From Candidatus Micrarchaeum sp. (GTDB lineage: Archaea; Micrarchaeota; Micrarchaeia; CAILAH01), in contig DYJQ01000018.1 of the NCBI GenBank assembly GCA_020723045.1, positions 1 to 12,667 on the forward strand: a DNA stretch of 12,667 nucleotides. The letters are read 5' to 3'. Each line of letters starts with the position of its first letter. The stretch's first letter is position 1. A program made the translations under genes and the position numbers. This document shows positions 1 through 6,638 of this stretch, piece after piece. The notes beneath the pieces are model-generated. The model had not been told where the DNA came from and searched no databases. It was given only the letters and a program-made list of their open reading frames with translations.

Positions 1-126
1 CTTTCAGATCATCAACAGACATAATATCTTTCCCACCGCCTAAGCGTTTCACTAGCTGCCCAGTGCCCAGCCCTCTCTCACTTGCTCATTGAACGACTCT
101 ATCATTGCTTTCATATCACGTGCCAT
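1..126 (-). CDS. Possible 5' part of a divergent gene, reading frame broken, runs off the left edge
   Basis: An ATG at 126 opens a frame beginning MARDMKAMIESFNEQV that hits a stop at 52-54 after 24 codons. A second minus-strand frame, offset by one, is open from about position 75 to the edge and reads GTGQLVKRLGGGKDIMSVDD, which looks like ordinary protein. The two frames would join if one GA dinucleotide were removed from the GAGAGAG tract at about 74-80. The ATG is about 28 bp from the TTATAA element at 152-157, as expected for a leaderless start. Alternatively the real gene starts at the ATG at 22, which has GGTGGG just upstream, and the 24-codon frame is meaningless. I do not recognise the family. 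Confidence 0.3.
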
Positions 127-150
127 AATAACTATGTGTGAGTCCAAAAC

Positions 151-160
151 GTTATAAAAG
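151..160. promoter_or_regulatory. TATA box for thrC, possibly shared with the minus-strand frame at 126
   Basis: GTTATAAAAG is centred about 26 bp upstream of the thrC ATG at 180, the spacing expected for an archaeal box A with a leaderless transcript. The core TTATAA (152-157) is its own reverse complement and lies about 28 bp from the minus-strand ATG at 126. One element could therefore drive both directions. The thrC direction is well supported; the other depends on whether a gene exists there. Confidence 0.6.
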
Positions 161-179
161 TGCACACTAATGTATAATC

Positions 180-1274
180 ATGTTCGAGATTGGGTACAAA
201 TGCATGGAGTGTGGTAGGGAGACCCTTCAAAGGGAACCGCTGTACAAGTGCAGTAAGTGCGGTGGGGCACTCGAAGTGATGTATGATTATGAGAGGATAC
301 GGGCTAATTTCGTGCCCATGCAGTTCAGGTATATGCCGCCAACCCATATGAAATACTACTTTGCACTCCCACTCAAGGCGCCGCACAATGCAGTAACTAT
401 TGGTGAGGGGGGCACACCACTCATAAACATTGGGGGGAATGTATACGTAAAGTTTGAGGGGGTCAACCCGACAGGCTCGTTCAAGGATAGGGGGTCATCA
501 GTCGAGATAAGCAAGGCGGTTGAGTTCAGGAAAAAGACGGTGGTGTGCGCATCAACCGGTAATATGGGTGCGAGCATCTCCGCGTATGCTGCAAGGGCCG
601 GGCTGAGAGCGGTTATATTCACACCGGAGTTTGCAGAGAGGATTAAGCTCAAGCAGATGAAGTATTATGGCGCTGAAGTCAAGGTCTCCGGGAAGACGTA
701 TAGCGAGGCGCTGCGCGCAAGCGTTGAATATGCAAAAAAGAGGGATGCATACCTTACAGGAGATTACCCGTACAGGCTGGAGGGGCAGAAGACGGTTGCG
801 TATGAGATTGCCGACCAGATGAATTTTGAGGCACCTGATAATATAGTGATACCTGTGGGGAACGGCACACTGTTTTATGCTACGTACAAGGCATTCAATG
901 AGATGAAGGCACTTGGGATTGTTGATAATATACCTAAACTCATTGCAGTGCAGGCCGAAGGGTGCAGACCCATTGTGGATGCAATGAAAAGCGGGAGATT
1001 AGTTCCAGCAAAAAATCCTGAGACGATCGCGGGCGCAATAAACTGTGATGACCCTGTGGAGGGTGCTGGCGTGTTAAAGGCCATAAAGAAGACGGGAGGG
1101 AGAGCGGTGGCGGTGAGTGATGATGAGATGATTGCGGCAAAGAGAGAGCTTGCACAAAAGGGGGTTTATGCAGAGATATCCTCAGCAGCCGCATATGCCG
1201 GCTATAAAAAGCTGAAACTCAAAGGAAAAAGCGTTATCATAATCACTGGGATTGGATTCAAGGATGAGTATTAA
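180..1274 (+). CDS. thrC: Threonine synthase, PLP-dependent
   Basis: Converts O-phospho-L-homoserine to L-threonine and phosphate, the last step of threonine synthesis, in the cytoplasm. The 364-aa protein begins with a zinc ribbon (CxxC at residues 8/11 and 24/27), as is usual for archaeal and many bacterial thrC products. NPTGSFKDRG carries the PLP Schiff-base lysine (K102), and PVGNGT is the likely phosphate-binding loop. ASTGNMGAS is the substrate-contact motif of fold-type II PLP enzymes. The length fits the short archaeal class. The ATG at 180 follows a TATA box by about 26 bp with no room for a ribosome site, so the message is probably leaderless. The gene converges on the pilus operon with only 9 bp between stop codons. 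A related fold-type II enzyme is possible, but zinc ribbon plus motifs favour ThrC. Confidence 0.93.
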   Translation: MFEIGYKCMECGRETLQREPLYKCSKCGGALEVMYDYERIRANFVPMQFRYMPPTHMKYYFALPLKAPHNAVTIGEGGTPLINIGGNVYVKFEGVNPTGSFKDRGSSVEISKAVEFRKKTVVCASTGNMGASISAYAARAGLRAVIFTPEFAERIKLKQMKYYGAEVKVSGKTYSEALRASVEYAKKRDAYLTGDYPYRLEGQKTVAYEIADQMNFEAPDNIVIPVGNGTLFYATYKAFNEMKALGIVDNIPKLIAVQAEGCRPIVDAMKSGRLVPAKNPETIAGAINCDDPVEGAGVLKAIKKTGGRAVAVSDDEMIAAKRELAQKGVYAEISSAAAYAGYKKLKLKGKSVIIITGIGFKDEY

Positions 1275-1283
1275 AAGACAGGT

Positions 1284-2114
1284 TTACTCAATTGGCACCA
1301 ATTGTATTGCCCCCTTTTCATTGGCTACTCCCTGCATGAATAAAAACTTAGTGTCATAATAATAGCATGGAAGACCAGTTGAGGATGAGTTCGGCATAAC
1401 CACCGTGAGGTTGCCTTCGTATGAATGCTCACCCCATATTCTTATGCCTGCACTGCCAACGCCAACATCACCAAAACCAATATACAACCTGCCAGAAGCG
1501 AATTTGAATGCATAAACATTATTTACGTTCTTGTTGAGTGAGAAGACTGAATTTACTACAGTACCATTCCTTGCAACAACCTTAAGATAAACAGGTGTGT
1601 GATTGGGTGATGCGCCCCACGGTATGCTGTCTAAATAGTCAGAGTCAACATAAAGCACTATAGAGACATTGTAGAGTGCGGGCGAGGAATTAACATAAAG
1701 ATAAGTGCTGTTGGCATTATAATCGCGCTCAAGGAAGATGCCATCACCGCACGTGATGTTTGCATATGTATAGTTTGGAATTGTAATGGATAGGTTTGAG
1801 TGAAGCGTTGATGCATATGTTGGAAGATAGTTTAGATAAGCGGTAAAGTACTGACTCATGTTGCCAGTCATTGCGTGAATGTAATACTTATGGAATGTGT
1901 AGTTGTAATCAAGGGTACGGCCATACCCAACTCCATAGATGTCTGAGATGTCCGTGGAGAGGTCATCCGAAACGAGTGAGAGGCGGGAGAGGTGCATTGA
2001 ATATTCAGACAGGCCACGCTTGGACGAATAGATGTTTGAGATCTCGAGTGTATAGAGTATTAATGAAGTGAACAGGAGTACCACTACAAATGTCATCAAT
2101 ATGCCTTTACTCAT
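1284..2114 (-). CDS. Membrane-anchored extracellular protein, sequon-rich, possible minor pilin or pilus-associated protein
   Basis: Family not recognised. The 276-aa protein has one N-terminal hydrophobic segment (about residues 5-24, FVVVLLFTSLILYTL) after a short positive N-terminus. The remainder is a polar, aromatic-rich, probably beta-structured ectodomain. It has no QxSxE class III motif, so it may stay anchored by its N-terminal helix. I count 12 N-x-S/T sequons (for example NYT, NMS, NLS, NIT, NGT), very dense for its length, and two cysteines, one in NITCGDG and one near the C-terminus (GLPCYYY). It is the last gene of the minus operon; its ATG overlaps the stop of a 24-codon ORF (ATGA), with GAGGGTGA upstream as ribosome site. 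Position after several pilin-like genes suggests a surface component of the same filament. That role is inferred. Confidence 0.75.
   Translation of the reverse strand: MSKGILMTFVVVLLFTSLILYTLEISNIYSSKRGLSEYSMHLSRLSLVSDDLSTDISDIYGVGYGRTLDYNYTFHKYYIHAMTGNMSQYFTAYLNYLPTYASTLHSNLSITIPNYTYANITCGDGIFLERDYNANSTYLYVNSSPALYNVSIVLYVDSDYLDSIPWGASPNHTPVYLKVVARNGTVVNSVFSLNKNVNNVYAFKFASGRLYIGFGDVGVGSAGIRIWGEHSYEGNLTVVMPNSSSTGLPCYYYDTKFLFMQGVANEKGAIQLVPIE
1289..1304. repeat. Perfect 7-bp inverted repeat at the convergent thrC / pilus-operon ends
   Basis: CAATTGG and CCAATTG are separated by 2 bp. They lie just after the thrC stop and inside the last codons of the opposing gene, and are followed on the plus strand by CCCCCTTTTC. 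It could act as a two-way 3'-end signal for the converging transcripts, but it is also coding sequence and could be coincidence. Confidence 0.3.
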
Positions 2115-2185
2115 ATTGAGTTCACCCTCAAACGGTCATTATCATCCACTTTTTTCATATCATCAATCAACTCCCCGTACTTCAT
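2111..2185 (-). CDS. 24-aa micro-ORF coupled to both neighbours
   Basis: A short frame, MKYGELIDDMKK then VDDNDRLRVNSI, fills the gap between the 140-aa and 276-aa genes. Its ATG overlaps the upstream stop (TGATG) and its stop overlaps the downstream ATG (ATGA), an arrangement typical of translational coupling. A strong purine-rich site, AAGGAGAAGG, lies just upstream inside the end of the preceding gene. The product is hydrophilic and charged, with no membrane segment, unlike its neighbours. It may be a real small protein, or a device that passes ribosomes to the next gene. No family is recognised. Confidence 0.45.
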   Translation of the reverse strand: MKYGELIDDMKKVDDNDRLRVNSI

Positions 2186-2607
2186 CAACCTTCTCCTTTA
2201 AGTTGCTTTACGTCATACCATGCGCTGAGCTCGGCTATGTACACCCGGCCATCCTTGAAGAAGAGACGGCGCACGTAATAGTCCCTATCCTTCATATTCT
2301 TGCACCTGTGCTTTTTTATCGTTACTACCTTGTTGCCTGCACTGTCCGTCACACGCAGGTAAAAACAGTATTGCCCCTGCGTCTGGGAGATGATTTGCTG
2401 GGTGTCCTCTATTTTCTTGTCCGCAAGCTCATATAAATAACCGCCCTTATCAAGCATTGTAAGCAGGTCTATAGAATAATCGTAGATATTAGAGTCCTTG
2501 TAGACATCCTCGCGAATTGGAATACTGGAATAGATTATTGAGAGGAATATTGATGCGAACAGAAGACTGATAAGCGCATCCGTTATGAATACAAAACCCT
2601 GCCGCAT
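2185..2607 (-). CDS. Small membrane-anchored pilin-like protein (minor pilin candidate)
   Basis: The 140-aa protein begins MRQGFVFITDALISLLFAS: a basic residue, a Gln, then a hydrophobic helix to about residue 27 containing a single acidic residue (Asp10). This is pilin-like, although it lacks the QxSxE motif. The rest is a soluble domain with paired cysteines (YCFYLR and HRCKNM, about 24 apart) and many charged residues. It has no N-x-S/T sequon, in contrast to the neighbouring surface proteins. The ATG at 2607 lies 4 bp after the preceding stop and has GGAGGGAT upstream. The role is inferred from the N-terminus and from its place in a pilus operon. Any cleavage would be after Arg2 rather than after Gly, so processing by a class III peptidase is uncertain. 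Confidence 0.75.
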   Translation of the reverse strand: MRQGFVFITDALISLLFASIFLSIIYSSIPIREDVYKDSNIYDYSIDLLTMLDKGGYLYELADKKIEDTQQIISQTQGQYCFYLRVTDSAGNKVVTIKKHRCKNMKDRDYYVRRLFFKDGRVYIAELSAWYDVKQLKGEG

Positions 2608-2611
2608 AATA

Positions 2612-3133
2612 CTAATCCCTCCAAACGATTATAGCTACCTTCACTGGGGTTGCGTTGAGCAGTGCCGGCCGTTCAATGGTATATTTATTGGATGTGGCTG
2701 AAGGTGTAAGGCCGTAAGTGTAATATGCAGTCTTGCCATTGAAAGAGGATATCTTGAGATAGAATTCTGAAGTACCAATCCCAATAACCTCCTTTGTTGT
2801 GTTATAATCCGCCAAAACAAAGGACGCAAGCTTTTCTGAGTCAAGGACGCCGCGGCCGCTGGCTAGGTTTACTGCAGTAACATTTGAGTAGTTATGGCGG
2901 TGCCAATCTACTGGTTCCGTATTGGCATACAGCAACTGCGACAATACATTCTCTGCATCATACTCTAAGCCAACCCACCTGCTAGCCTCAACCTCCCTTT
3001 GGTTTACGTCATTGCTCACGCTTATCATCAGTGCTATTGATGCAAATGCCAGCAACATCGCCGCAACCAAGTCCATCGTGAATAACTGGCCACGTTGAGG
3101 CCCTCCTCTCTTCTGCATCATCAAATCACGCAT
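2612..3133 (-). CDS. Pilin-like secreted protein (minor pilin candidate)
   Basis: The 173-aa protein has a basic N-terminus ending RGGPQRG, then QLFTMDLVAAMLLAFASIAL, a hydrophobic helix (about residues 16-38) with one acidic residue near its start. The G15|Q16 site resembles a class III cleavage site, with FTMD in place of the usual QxSxE. The ectodomain (about 40-173) has four sequons (NYS, NVT, NTT, NAT) and no cysteine. The start at 3133 overlaps the upstream stop by 8 bp (ATGCGTGA); the methionines at residues 5 and 6 are alternatives. Together with the genes on either side it looks like one of a set of minor pilins. No named family is recognised. Confidence 0.75.
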   Translation of the reverse strand: MRDLMMQKRGGPQRGQLFTMDLVAAMLLAFASIALMISVSNDVNQREVEASRWVGLEYDAENVLSQLLYANTEPVDWHRHNYSNVTAVNLASGRGVLDSEKLASFVLADYNTTKEVIGIGTSEFYLKISSFNGKTAYYTYGLTPSATSNKYTIERPALLNATPVKVAIIVWRD

Positions 3134-3506
3134 CCTCCACGTATATTGTATTGCCGCTCCTGCGCACTATAAGTGCAGTAGAGTTGAAGTTGAATATTAA
3201 ATTCCCACTGTTTATGCGCGAGAATGCCGTCATCCCCAAGAGAGCAACCCTCACATCCCTCCCCTCAAGCGATATGTTATAATCATCTCTGTCAAGGGTG
3301 AGGCGCGTATATGAGTGATCAGTGCCATGAGCCAAGAGCAGGTTGATGCGCGATGCAAGCGCATCCGCAGTTGCCTTGGCCTTTAGATATTTTACGCGAT
3401 CGGTAAGATTTGAGGAAATGCTCGAGTTTATCGTGAGCGCCGCAGTCACCAGCATAATGAAAATGGTGAACGCCAATATGAACTCGGCACTCGTTTGACC
3501 TCTCAT
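3126..3506 (-). CDS. Class III signal peptide protein (minor pilin candidate)
   Basis: The 126-aa protein begins MRGQTSAEFILAFTIFIMLV. The RG|QTSAE sequence matches the archaeal class III consensus (cleavage between Gly3 and Gln4, QxSxE), so it is probably processed by an EppA-type peptidase and the helix packed into a filament core. The hydrophobic stretch covers about residues 8-26. The rest is a small ectodomain with four sequons (NSS, NLT, NIS, NST) and no cysteine. It starts 29 bp after the 685-codon gene and overlaps the next gene by 8 bp. Small size and context suggest a minor pilin, possibly a core or initiating subunit; the precise role is inferred. Confidence 0.8.
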   Translation of the reverse strand: MRGQTSAEFILAFTIFIMLVTAALTINSSISSNLTDRVKYLKAKATADALASRINLLLAHGTDHSYTRLTLDRDDYNISLEGRDVRVALLGMTAFSRINSGNLIFNFNSTALIVRRSGNTIYVEDA

Positions 3507-3535
3507 ATTATGACCACCACACCAAAAAATGACCT

Positions 3536-5590
3536 CTATGAAACTTTAAACATTGTTTGGTTCACCGGCCCGTAAAGGTTATTGCCAGCCTGCCTGCAAC
3601 GAACTTGTAATGTGTACTCACCTGAACTGAATGAACCTATGCCCCTGAACACCTCCTCAACAGATGAATCGTAAGCGCCGTCTACTGGGTTCATGTTTCT
3701 CCACGGACCAGTTTGTAGCCTAACCTGGCATAGGTTTATGTTAGAGTTGCCCCTGCCCGTGTCGTCTCCGATTGCATACGCGGTTACCTGCTGGCCGGAT
3801 ACCGGATGAGAAGGGGAGACAATCAGTTCAAGCGAAAGCGGGCCCAAGTCATCAACAACAGTGAATGTGCGGTTTCTTGAGCCGACATTATCATAGTAAT
3901 CATGGCAGTGCACAGTTACCGTGTGCGAGCCCGGATTAGGTATGGGTGGAATTGTAACTGAAGCGCCCTCGTACGGAGTATCATATGCACCATCCGTAGG
4001 AGCCATGGGTATCAGCACACCGTTGAAATCCATTTCAGTATAGCACATTTTTATTATTGATGAGCCATACGACCAATCACTAGCGCCTGTATTTACAGTT
4101 ATATTCTGCGACGTACCGGGCGAGCTTGGCGAGAGCCAGAGTGATGTTATATCTGGGCCTTGGTTATCGGCGGCCCTTACATTGAACCATCTTGTCTGCG
4201 TAGCACCCACGTTGTTCCACTCATCTATGCACCTCACAACTGCAAAGTAACTTCCCTGCGCGAACGTGCCCATGTTTTTCGTGACGCCTTCCACAGGCGA
4301 GTCGTATGCACCGTCCATGGGCAGCATATCGCCCCAACTGCATGAGGTTATTGAAGTTGACACCTCCCCTCTCAAAATGTCTGAGTTGCCCCTCGTGGTA
4401 TCATCACAGGTAGCATTTACTATAACATCATCCTGGAACGCGTGTATGACTCCTGCAGGGTTGGGCGATGCCGCTCTCACAACCAGGTTTCCTGTGATAG
4501 GGCCCTGCGTATCAACAGGCGCGATAACTTTTATGTTCAACGAAACATTATCAGTGTAGAGACCGCCATCCGCAGATGCGATTATCGCCCCACTGTACTC
4601 GCCAGGCGCCTGCCCAGCAGGGACAGTGAGATAGAACACCTTCTCGGAACAGCCGTTGGAGGGGATAGGGCCTATGGGGCCATCGTTCCATACCCAGCCG
4701 CCCGCAGTCCCAGATTTGATGAATTCTACTTGATTTACACTTATCCCATACGTGCACACATAGAAATATTTACTCTGCGTTTGACCCTGCTGTATGGTTG
4801 TATTCCAGCTATCCGGATATATATAAAAGATGGCTGTTGTTTGGTTCTGCGAAACCCCTATCACATAAACAGTTAGCGGGACGTATATCGTGTCTATAGT
4901 ATCTCCATCTGTAGAGTTGATCACAATATCCCCATCATATATGCCTGCTGATGAGGCAAGTGCATCAACCGAAACATCTAACTGCACCGTATCATCTGGT
5001 TGAAGCTCTATGAACGTGTCTGAGAGCTGTACCTGCACTTTTGATGAGTGAGGCCAGACCAGTGAGATGCTCACATTGACATCCCCATCAAACACGTTCT
5101 GAATTGTTATTGTGTCCTGGTCCGCTGAATCTTCATAGAGTGTGTAAAAGAGCGCGTTTGGAGTAATGCTCAGGAACGCGTTGTTGCCTATACGAACATA
5201 ACTCCCCTCGGAAACAACCCACACCTCCTGATGCCCAGAAACGAGAGGGAGACTGCCTTTCAATGGCGCCTGCGAATCTGCGGTTATTGAATTTCCGCTA
5301 GACGTGATCATTATCGTGCTTCCGTTTATATATGTCTTGTTTACGTCGAGGTTGGGCGGCATCATAACAAGAAGGCGTTTGCGCGCACCGTACCCCTGAA
5401 AATATACCTCATCCGCGGCGCTCGCTATATCGCTTGCAGCCACTGCGGCTTGGTTGGCCTCCTTTGTCTTTGCAATGCTCGTGAACTGCTCGTTCGAAAC
5501 ATATAATGCTACCACAATGACGAAGAGCACTGCTGCGAGGATCATCAGTATCTCTGCACTTACCTGGCCTTTATGATCAAAAAACATCAT
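3536..5590 (-). CDS. Large class III pilin-like protein with Ig-like repeats (putative adhesin or tip pilin)
   Basis: A 684-aa protein starting MMFFDHKGQVSAEILMILAA. KG|QVSAE is a class III signal and is followed by a helix to about residue 31. Beyond it the ectodomain is almost wholly beta-sandwich-like: two domains at about 145-245 and 246-358, then three related repeats of about 105 aa (about 361-473, 476-579, 581-684). Each repeat opens with D-x-x-GP and contains DGAYD-(S/T)-x-x-E plus paired cysteines. There are 11 sequons. This is far longer than ordinary pilins. A pilin helix carrying extended Ig-like domains suggests a filament-tip or surface adhesin (inference). ATG at 5590 is chosen because AGGTGA lies about 6 bp upstream; TTG 5593 and ATG 5587 are alternatives. 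It follows the KaiC-like gene after an 80-bp gap holding a hairpin. Confidence 0.82.
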   Translation of the reverse strand: MMFFDHKGQVSAEILMILAAVLFVIVVALYVSNEQFTSIAKTKEANQAAVAASDIASAADEVYFQGYGARKRLLVMMPPNLDVNKTYINGSTIMITSSGNSITADSQAPLKGSLPLVSGHQEVWVVSEGSYVRIGNNAFLSITPNALFYTLYEDSADQDTITIQNVFDGDVNVSISLVWPHSSKVQVQLSDTFIELQPDDTVQLDVSVDALASSAGIYDGDIVINSTDGDTIDTIYVPLTVYVIGVSQNQTTAIFYIYPDSWNTTIQQGQTQSKYFYVCTYGISVNQVEFIKSGTAGGWVWNDGPIGPIPSNGCSEKVFYLTVPAGQAPGEYSGAIIASADGGLYTDNVSLNIKVIAPVDTQGPITGNLVVRAASPNPAGVIHAFQDDVIVNATCDDTTRGNSDILRGEVSTSITSCSWGDMLPMDGAYDSPVEGVTKNMGTFAQGSYFAVVRCIDEWNNVGATQTRWFNVRAADNQGPDITSLWLSPSSPGTSQNITVNTGASDWSYGSSIIKMCYTEMDFNGVLIPMAPTDGAYDTPYEGASVTIPPIPNPGSHTVTVHCHDYYDNVGSRNRTFTVVDDLGPLSLELIVSPSHPVSGQQVTAYAIGDDTGRGNSNINLCQVRLQTGPWRNMNPVDGAYDSSVEEVFRGIGSFSSGEYTLQVRCRQAGNNLYGPVNQTMFKVS
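3539..4510 (-). repeat. Three tandem protein repeats of about 105 aa within the large pilin-like gene
   Basis: The repeat units encode TQGP...DGAYDSPVEG...VRCIDEWNNVG, NQGP...DGAYDTPYEG...VHCHDYYDNVG and DLGP...DGAYDSSVEE...VRCRQAGNN. Spacing between the DGAYD motifs is 107 and 104 residues. Each unit has a Cys before DGAYD and another about 25-46 residues later, suggesting a conserved disulphide. The units have diverged at DNA level, so this is an old internal duplication. Confidence 0.75.
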
Positions 5591-5614
5591 CAATACTCAC
5601 CTATAAGAGCCAAC

Positions 5615-5631
5615 GGCCAATGCACTTGGCC
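5615..5631. repeat. Intergenic hairpin between the KaiC-like gene and the pilin-like genes
   Basis: GGCCAA and TTGGCC flank a 5-nt loop (TGCAC) in the 80-bp gap of the minus operon. As RNA it forms a 6-bp GC-rich stem. It could protect or process the message so that the ATPase and the structural genes are expressed at different levels. No T-run follows it, so it is not an obvious terminator. Confidence 0.4.
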
Positions 5632-5670
5632 TGTAATGCCCCATAATGCGCACCACGTTTACAACACCGC

Positions 5671-6585
5671 TTAATGAATGCGTTCGCAGAACACCTTATC
5701 ATTTGGGAATACCACAACCCCATTATCGGTTATGTAGTATGGATATGTACCGCGCGGGTAGCGTGTGCCCTTCATTTTGAGCACCTCAACCGCATGGTTG
5801 CGTATGTTCCCCTCATAATATGTAGAGAGAACAATCACGCCATCTGATACAAACTGCGTAGAGGGATACATGCTATCCTGTGCGTTCCCGTGCATCTCAA
5901 GAGTTGCGAGTGTTGTTACGTTCCACCTTCGCAGTAGTGAAGACAACTCTTCAACAGATGTCCTCATCGCATATCTTTTCTCATAATATATCAGCAGCTC
6001 ATTAAGCGGGTCTATCACCAGCCTCTTCGCGCCTATTGAGTCTATCGCATCCTTTATCGTTGTGCCTCCACTTTTTATGATCTCTGCAATCTCGCTTGGG
6101 GCGTACGAGAGGACGACCAGCTTCTTCTCCCTCTCAAGCTTGTCTATGTCAAAACCAAGCCTGCGCATGTGATTCCTGCACTGCTCGCAATGCTGCTGGA
6201 GGTTTATGAACACGCCCGGCTCGTTGAACTGCACCGCACCATTGTATATAAACTGGAATGCAATTATGGTTTTACCCGTACCCGGGCCGCCCATAATAGT
6301 GTTTATGCTGTTGCGTTCAAAACCGCCCTCAATAAGCGCATCAAGCCCTGCAATGCCGGTGGGGACGCGCCCAATCTCTTGTGTGTGCTCCACAGCACCC
6401 TGCGCCTCCTGGGGGCCGAGCAGGCCGAGAAAATTGTTATTGAAAAGCCTGGTGCCCACAGCACGTTCACTTGTAGAGGCAGGCCTTTTGGCAGTTGCAT
6501 CTCCCCCCGCCCCCTCGCGAGGAGAGTTCTTTTTTTGTGAATGCGGCCCTGCAACGATTCCTCTTTTTTTACCGCGCGCCTTCAT
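5671..6585 (-). CDS. KaiC/RecA-superfamily ATPase (FlaH-like regulator candidate)
   Basis: A single KaiC domain of the RecA/RadA superfamily (304 aa from the chosen start). Walker A GGPGTGKT is at residues 99-106 and Walker B RLVIDPLNEL at about 188-197. The C-terminal signature VLKMKGTRYPRGTYPY is typical of archaeal KaiC-like proteins. A CEQC pair (about 134-137) could bind a metal. The first about 70 residues are basic and low in complexity (KKRG, SQKKNSPREG), an unusual disordered tail. In the archaellum, the KaiC-like FlaH binds ATP and docks on the FlaI motor; a similar regulatory role on this pilus is inferred. It heads the minus operon, divergent from a degenerate paralogue. The start at 6585 is chosen because it lies about 27 bp from TTATAA at 6610-6615; ATG 6594 and TTG 6606 are alternatives. 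Confidence 0.88.
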   Translation of the reverse strand: MKARGKKRGIVAGPHSQKKNSPREGAGGDATAKRPASTSERAVGTRLFNNNFLGLLGPQEAQGAVEHTQEIGRVPTGIAGLDALIEGGFERNSINTIMGGPGTGKTIIAFQFIYNGAVQFNEPGVFINLQQHCEQCRNHMRRLGFDIDKLEREKKLVVLSYAPSEIAEIIKSGGTTIKDAIDSIGAKRLVIDPLNELLIYYEKRYAMRTSVEELSSLLRRWNVTTLATLEMHGNAQDSMYPSTQFVSDGVIVLSTYYEGNIRNHAVEVLKMKGTRYPRGTYPYYITDNGVVVFPNDKVFCERIH

Positions 6586-6609
6586 ATCTGACATAATCCA
6601 AACCAAATG

Positions 6610-6617
6610 TTATAAAA
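6610..6617. promoter_or_regulatory. Divergent TATA element of the two pilus operons
   Basis: TTATAAAA has a palindromic TTATAA core (6610-6615). The plus-strand ATG at 6639 is about 26 bp away and the minus-strand ATG at 6585 about 27 bp away, both fitting leaderless transcription from one box. A second weaker element, CTATAG (6622-6627), could instead place the minus start at ATG 6594. Either way the two operons must share regulatory sequence in about 50 bp. Confidence 0.6.
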
Positions 6618-6638
6618 CTATCTATAGAATACTAAATT

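Noticed and set aside
132..386. Minus-strand open frame overlapping the start of thrC
   Set aside because: It lies antisense to the thrC promoter and zinc ribbon, has no recognisable protein character, and the plus-strand gene is certain.
3524..3529. Six-T run (minus strand) after the large pilin-like gene as a terminator
   Set aside because: Only six T with no reinforcement, and the next gene starts about 18 bp later without its own clear TATA box; at most a weak attenuation site.
5597..5644. 15-codon minus-strand ORF (MGHYRPSALAVGSYR) before the large pilin-like gene
   Set aside because: It ends at the ribosome site AGGTGA but has no ribosome site of its own and no overlap with either neighbour, unlike the 24-codon ORF.
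6595..6606. TTG start at 6606 for the KaiC-like ATPase
   Set aside because: It lies only about 6 bp from the TATA element, so it would precede the expected transcription start; ATG 6585 or 6594 fit better.
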